A stretch of DNA of 64,000 nt. It comes from Hydractinia symbiolongicarpus (taxonomy: Eukaryota; Cnidaria; Hydrozoa; Anthoathecata; Hydractiniidae). The notes under the pieces were generated by a model. It made no database searches. It was not told where the DNA came from and was given only the letters and a program-made list of their open reading frames with translations. The translations under genes and the position numbers were made by a program. Each line of letters starts with the position of its first letter. Position 1 is the first letter of the stretch. The stretch spans positions 16,060,001-16,124,000 of the forward strand of contig NC_079878.1 of the NCBI RefSeq assembly GCF_029227915.1, given 5' to 3'. Below, in pieces: positions 60,800 to 64,000 of this stretch.

Positions 60800-61119
60800 A
60801 CTAGACCGTTCACCACCTATCTAGGCTCGTGGGAACATGTGATTCACGTGTAAGGCCCTTACTAGGTTGCAAAAGAACGTATTACAACCTTTAAAAGCCT
60901 GTGCACGTAGTTGACGGTGTTGTGTGGCCATTTCGGATTTAAAAACGACTTGAGGCGCCGTAGTCCGTTGAGAGTGGAAAAGCTAGACCGATTCCCACCT
61001 GTCTAACCTCGTCGAAGCACGTGATTTACGTGTAAGGCCCTTATTAGGCTGTAAAAGGCCGTAATACAATCCTTAGAAGACTGTTCACGCAGTTGACGGT
61101 GTTCTATGGCCATGGTGGA

Positions 61120-62189
61120 AAGTAAAGTGACTTGAGACGTCGTAGTCCATTGAGAGTGGAAAGGCTAGACCGATCATTACCTATCTAGGCTCGTGCAAGC
61201 ACGTGATTAACATGTAAGGGTTTATTGGGCTGTAAAAGGCCGTATTACAATCTTTAGGAAACTGTGCACGGAGTTGACGCTGTTTTATTGCCATGGCGGA
61301 AAGGAAAACGACTTGAGGCGTTACAATCTATTGATAGTGAACGAACTAGACCGATCAGCACTTGTCTAAGCTGGTAGAAGCACGTAGTTCACGTGTAAGG
61401 CTTTGATTAGGCCGCAAAAAGCCGTACTACAAGCTTCAAAAGACTGTGCACGTAGTTGAAAGTGTTCTATTGCCATTCCGGAAAGGAAAACGACTGGAGA
61501 CGTCGTAGTCCATTGAGAGTGGAAGGAATAAACGGACCACCACCTGTCTAGGCTCGTGCAAACACGTGATTTACATTTAAGGCCTTTATTAGGCCGTAAA
61601 AGGCCCTATTACAATCTTTAAAAGTATATGCACCTAGTTGACGGTGTTCTAATGACATGGCGGATTTGAAAACGATTTAAGGCGTTGTAGTCCATTGAGA
61701 ATAGAAGGACTAGACCGTTCCCAATCGGTCTAGGCTCGTGGAAGCACGTGATTTACATGTAAGGCCCTTATTAGGCTGTAAAAGGCCGTAATACAATCCT
61801 TAGAAGACTGTGCACGCAGTTGACGGTGTTCTATGGCCATGGTGGAAAGTAATGTGACTTGAGACGTCGTAGTCTATTGAGAGTGGAAAGGCTAGACCGA
61901 TTCCCACCTGTCTAACCTCGTCAAAGCACGTGATTTACATGTAAGGCCGTAATACAATCCTTAGAAGACTGTGCACGCAGTTGACGGTGTTCTATGGCCA
62001 TGGTGGAAAGTAAAGTGACTTGAGACGTCGTAGTCTATTGAGAGTGGAAAGGCCAGACCGATTCCCACCTATTTAGGGTCGCAGAAGCACGTGATTTTCG
62101 TGTAAGGCCCTTATTGGGCTGCAAAAGGCCGTATTACAACCTTTAAAAGCCTGTGCACGTAGTTGACGGTGTTTTATTGCCAAGGCGGA
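61120..62189 (+). repeat. Segment shared with 34.3-35.4 kb and 40.8-41.9 kb
   Basis: Aligns with X1 at an offset of about 26,832 bp (cgatcattac 61171, 34339 and 40889). It includes the gtgattaacatgtaagggtt variant, the cattccggaaagg monomer and the 21-bp deletion near 61940. A piece of the X unit was therefore carried more than 20 kb along the array. Confidence 0.87.
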
Positions 62190-62192
62190 AAG

Positions 62193-64000
62193 GAAAACGC
62201 TTTGAGGCGTCGTAGTCCATTGAGAGTGGAAGGACTAGACCGATCAACATCTATCTAGGCTCGTGGGAACACGTGATTCACGTGTAAGGCCCTTACTAGG
62301 TTGCAAAAGAACGTATTACAACCTTTAAAAGCCTGTGCACGTAGTTGACGGTGTTTTATTGCCATGGCGGAAAGGAAAACGCTTTGAGGCGTTATAATCT
62401 ATTGAGAGTGAAAGGACTAGACCGATCAACATCTATCTAGGCTCGTGGAAACACGTGATTTTTGTGTAAGGTCCTTATTAGGCCTGCAAATGGCGTATTA
62501 CAATCTTTGAAAGACTGTGCACGTTCTTGACAGTGTTCTATGGCTAATGCGGAATGCTAAACAACTTGAGATGTCGTAGTCCATGTACTGTGGAATGACT
62601 AGACCGTTCACCACCTATCTGGGCTCGTGGGAACATGTGATTCACGTGTAAGGCCCTTCCTAGGTTGCAAAAGAACGTATTACAACCTTTAAAAGCCTGT
62701 GCACGTAGTTGACGGTGTTCTAATGCCATTGCGAAAAGGAAATCAACTTGAGGCGTTGTATTCCATTAAGAATGGAAGGACTAGATCGTTCTCAATCGGT
62801 CTCGGCTCGTAGAAGCACGTGTTTTACATGTAAGGCCTTTATTAGGCTGTAAACGGCCGTATTACAATCTGCAAAAGCGTGTGCACGTATTTGACGGTGT
62901 TGTGTGGCCATTCCGGATTTAAAAACGACTTGAGGCGCCGTAGTCCATTGAGATTGGAAGGACTAGACCGTTCTGAACCGGTCTAGGCTCGTGGAAGGAC
63001 GTGAACTACGTGTAAGGTCCTTTTTAGGCTGCAAAAGACCGTATTACAATCTTTAGAAGACTGTGCACCTAGTTGAAAGTGTTCTATTGCCATGCCGGAA
63101 AGGAAAACGACTGGAGACGTCGTAGTCCATTGAGATTGGAAGGACTAAACGGACCACCACCTCTCTAGGCTCGTGCAAACACGTGATTTACATTTAAGGC
63201 CTCTATTAGGCCGTAAAAGGCCCTATTACAATCTTTAAAAGTATATGCACCTAGTTGACGGTGTTCTAATGACATGGCGGATTTGAAAACGATTTAAGGC
63301 GTTGTAGTCCATTGAGAATGAAAGGAGTAGACCGTTCTCAATCGGTCTAGGCTCGTGGAAGCACGTGATTTACATGTAAGGCCCTTATTAGGCTGTAAAA
63401 GACCGTAATACAATCCTTAGCAGACTGTGCACGCAGTTGACGGTGTTCTATGGCCATGGTGGAAAGTAAAGTGACTTGAGACGTCGTAGTCTATTGAGAG
63501 TGGAAAGGCTAGACCGATTCCCACCTGTCTAACCTCGTCAAAGCACGTGATTTACGTGTAAGGCCCTTATTGGGCTGCAACCGTTCTCAATCGGTCTAGG
63601 CTCGTGGAAGCACGTGATTTACATGTAAGGCCCTTATTGGGCTGCAAAAGGCCGTATTACAATCTTTAAAAGACTGTGCGCGTAGTTGACGGTGTTGTGT
63701 GGCCATTCCGGATTTAAAAACGACTTGAGGCGCCGTAGTCCGTTGAGAGTGGAAGGACTAGACCGTTCTCAATCGATCTAGCCTCGTAGAAGCACGTGAT
63801 TTACGTGTAAGGCCCTTATTAGGCTGTAAAAGACCGTAATACAATCCTTAGAAGACTGTGCACGCAGTTGACGGTGTTCTATGGCCATGGTGGAAAGTAA
63901 AGTAACTTGAGACGTCGTAGTCTATTGAGAGTGGAAAGGCTAGACCGATTCCCACCTGTCTAACATCGTGAAAGCACGTGATTTACGTGTAAGGCCCTTA
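62193..64000 (+). repeat. 5,208-bp unit, copy 2 (cut by window end)
   Basis: Continues in step with 56986-58792 to the last base, including the chimeric junction at 63578. Differences are few (for example cacgttcttgac at 62522 and gaactacg at 63003). The array continues beyond the window. Confidence 0.9.

Larger units (their letters stand above)
56986..62192 (+). repeat. 5,208-bp unit, copy 1
   Basis: Landmarks recur 5,208 bp later: cgatcaacat 57033 and 62241; aatcgatcta 58563 and 63771; chimeric junction 58370 and 63578. The length is not a multiple of 182 because of inherited scars. The unit is a composite: a 10-monomer type unit, its 1,705-bp tandem duplicate, then a segment related to 34.3-35.4 kb. 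Confidence 0.88.
1..64000 (+). repeat. Tandem satellite array, ~182-bp monomer, fills window
   Basis: Landmarks such as ggaaggacta, gcacgtgattta, aaggcccttattaggctg and gttgacggtgttcta return every 182 bp from the first to the last base, always in the same order and orientation. Dividing length by period gives about 350 monomers. Monomers fall into recognisable sequence classes, and these are arranged in higher-order blocks listed separately. The array runs off both ends of the window. Monomer length suits one nucleosome plus linker, which is typical of centromeric satellites, but centromere function is inference. I do not recognise a named family. Confidence 0.98.

Noticed and set aside
1-64000. 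CRISPR array or bacterial direct-repeat locus
   Set aside because: The 182-bp units lie head to tail with no unique spacers and no cas genes.

Overview
The whole 64-kb window is one uninterrupted satellite DNA array. The basic unit is about 182 bp; successive copies of the landmark ggaaggacta start at 13, 195, 377, 559 (variant) and 741, each 182 bp apart. Every monomer I followed lies in the same orientation. The window therefore holds about 350 monomers. I see no protein-coding gene, tRNA, rRNA, transposon, CRISPR array, telomere repeat or unique sequence. The short open frames that exist are chance frames in the satellite: none exceeds about 86 codons, and the recurring ones recur only because the DNA beneath them was duplicated.

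A long, unbroken, one-orientation array of nucleosome-sized monomers fits a centromeric or heterochromatic satellite of a eukaryote. I do not recognise the species or a named family. One stretch of the monomer resembles, in order and phase, the roughly 178-bp centromere satellite of Arabidopsis as I remember it, so a plant related to the mustard family is a low-confidence guess.

Layout. 1-3621: a 10-monomer block (1,807 bp) repeated almost perfectly, with an older third fragment. 3622-6909: mixed monomers. 6910-11243: a 12-monomer block (about 2,180 bp) present twice. 11244-19079: mixed monomers, including block D (14118-16848), recopied at 26876-28880 with four monomers missing. 19080-26357: a 10-monomer unit in four copies as A-B-A-B, i.e. 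a 20-monomer unit (3,639 bp) in two copies. 26358-32225: linkers, copy D2, a B/A hybrid and a shortened 6-monomer unit. 32226-52010: four successive copies (X1-X4) of a large multi-monomer unit that differ by whole-monomer gains and losses. 52172-56985: a 5-monomer, 910-bp higher-order repeat. 56986-64000: a 5,208-bp unit and the start of its second copy, with a 1,705-bp tandem duplication inside.

The main message is evolutionary. The array has been rebuilt by nested, in-register duplication on scales from 721 bp to 9.1 kb, and the steps can be read from small inherited deletion scars. Older, more divergent monomers dominate the first 19 kb; recent near-identical copies dominate the rest. All boundaries marked 'about' were placed by eye and could move by some tens of bases.
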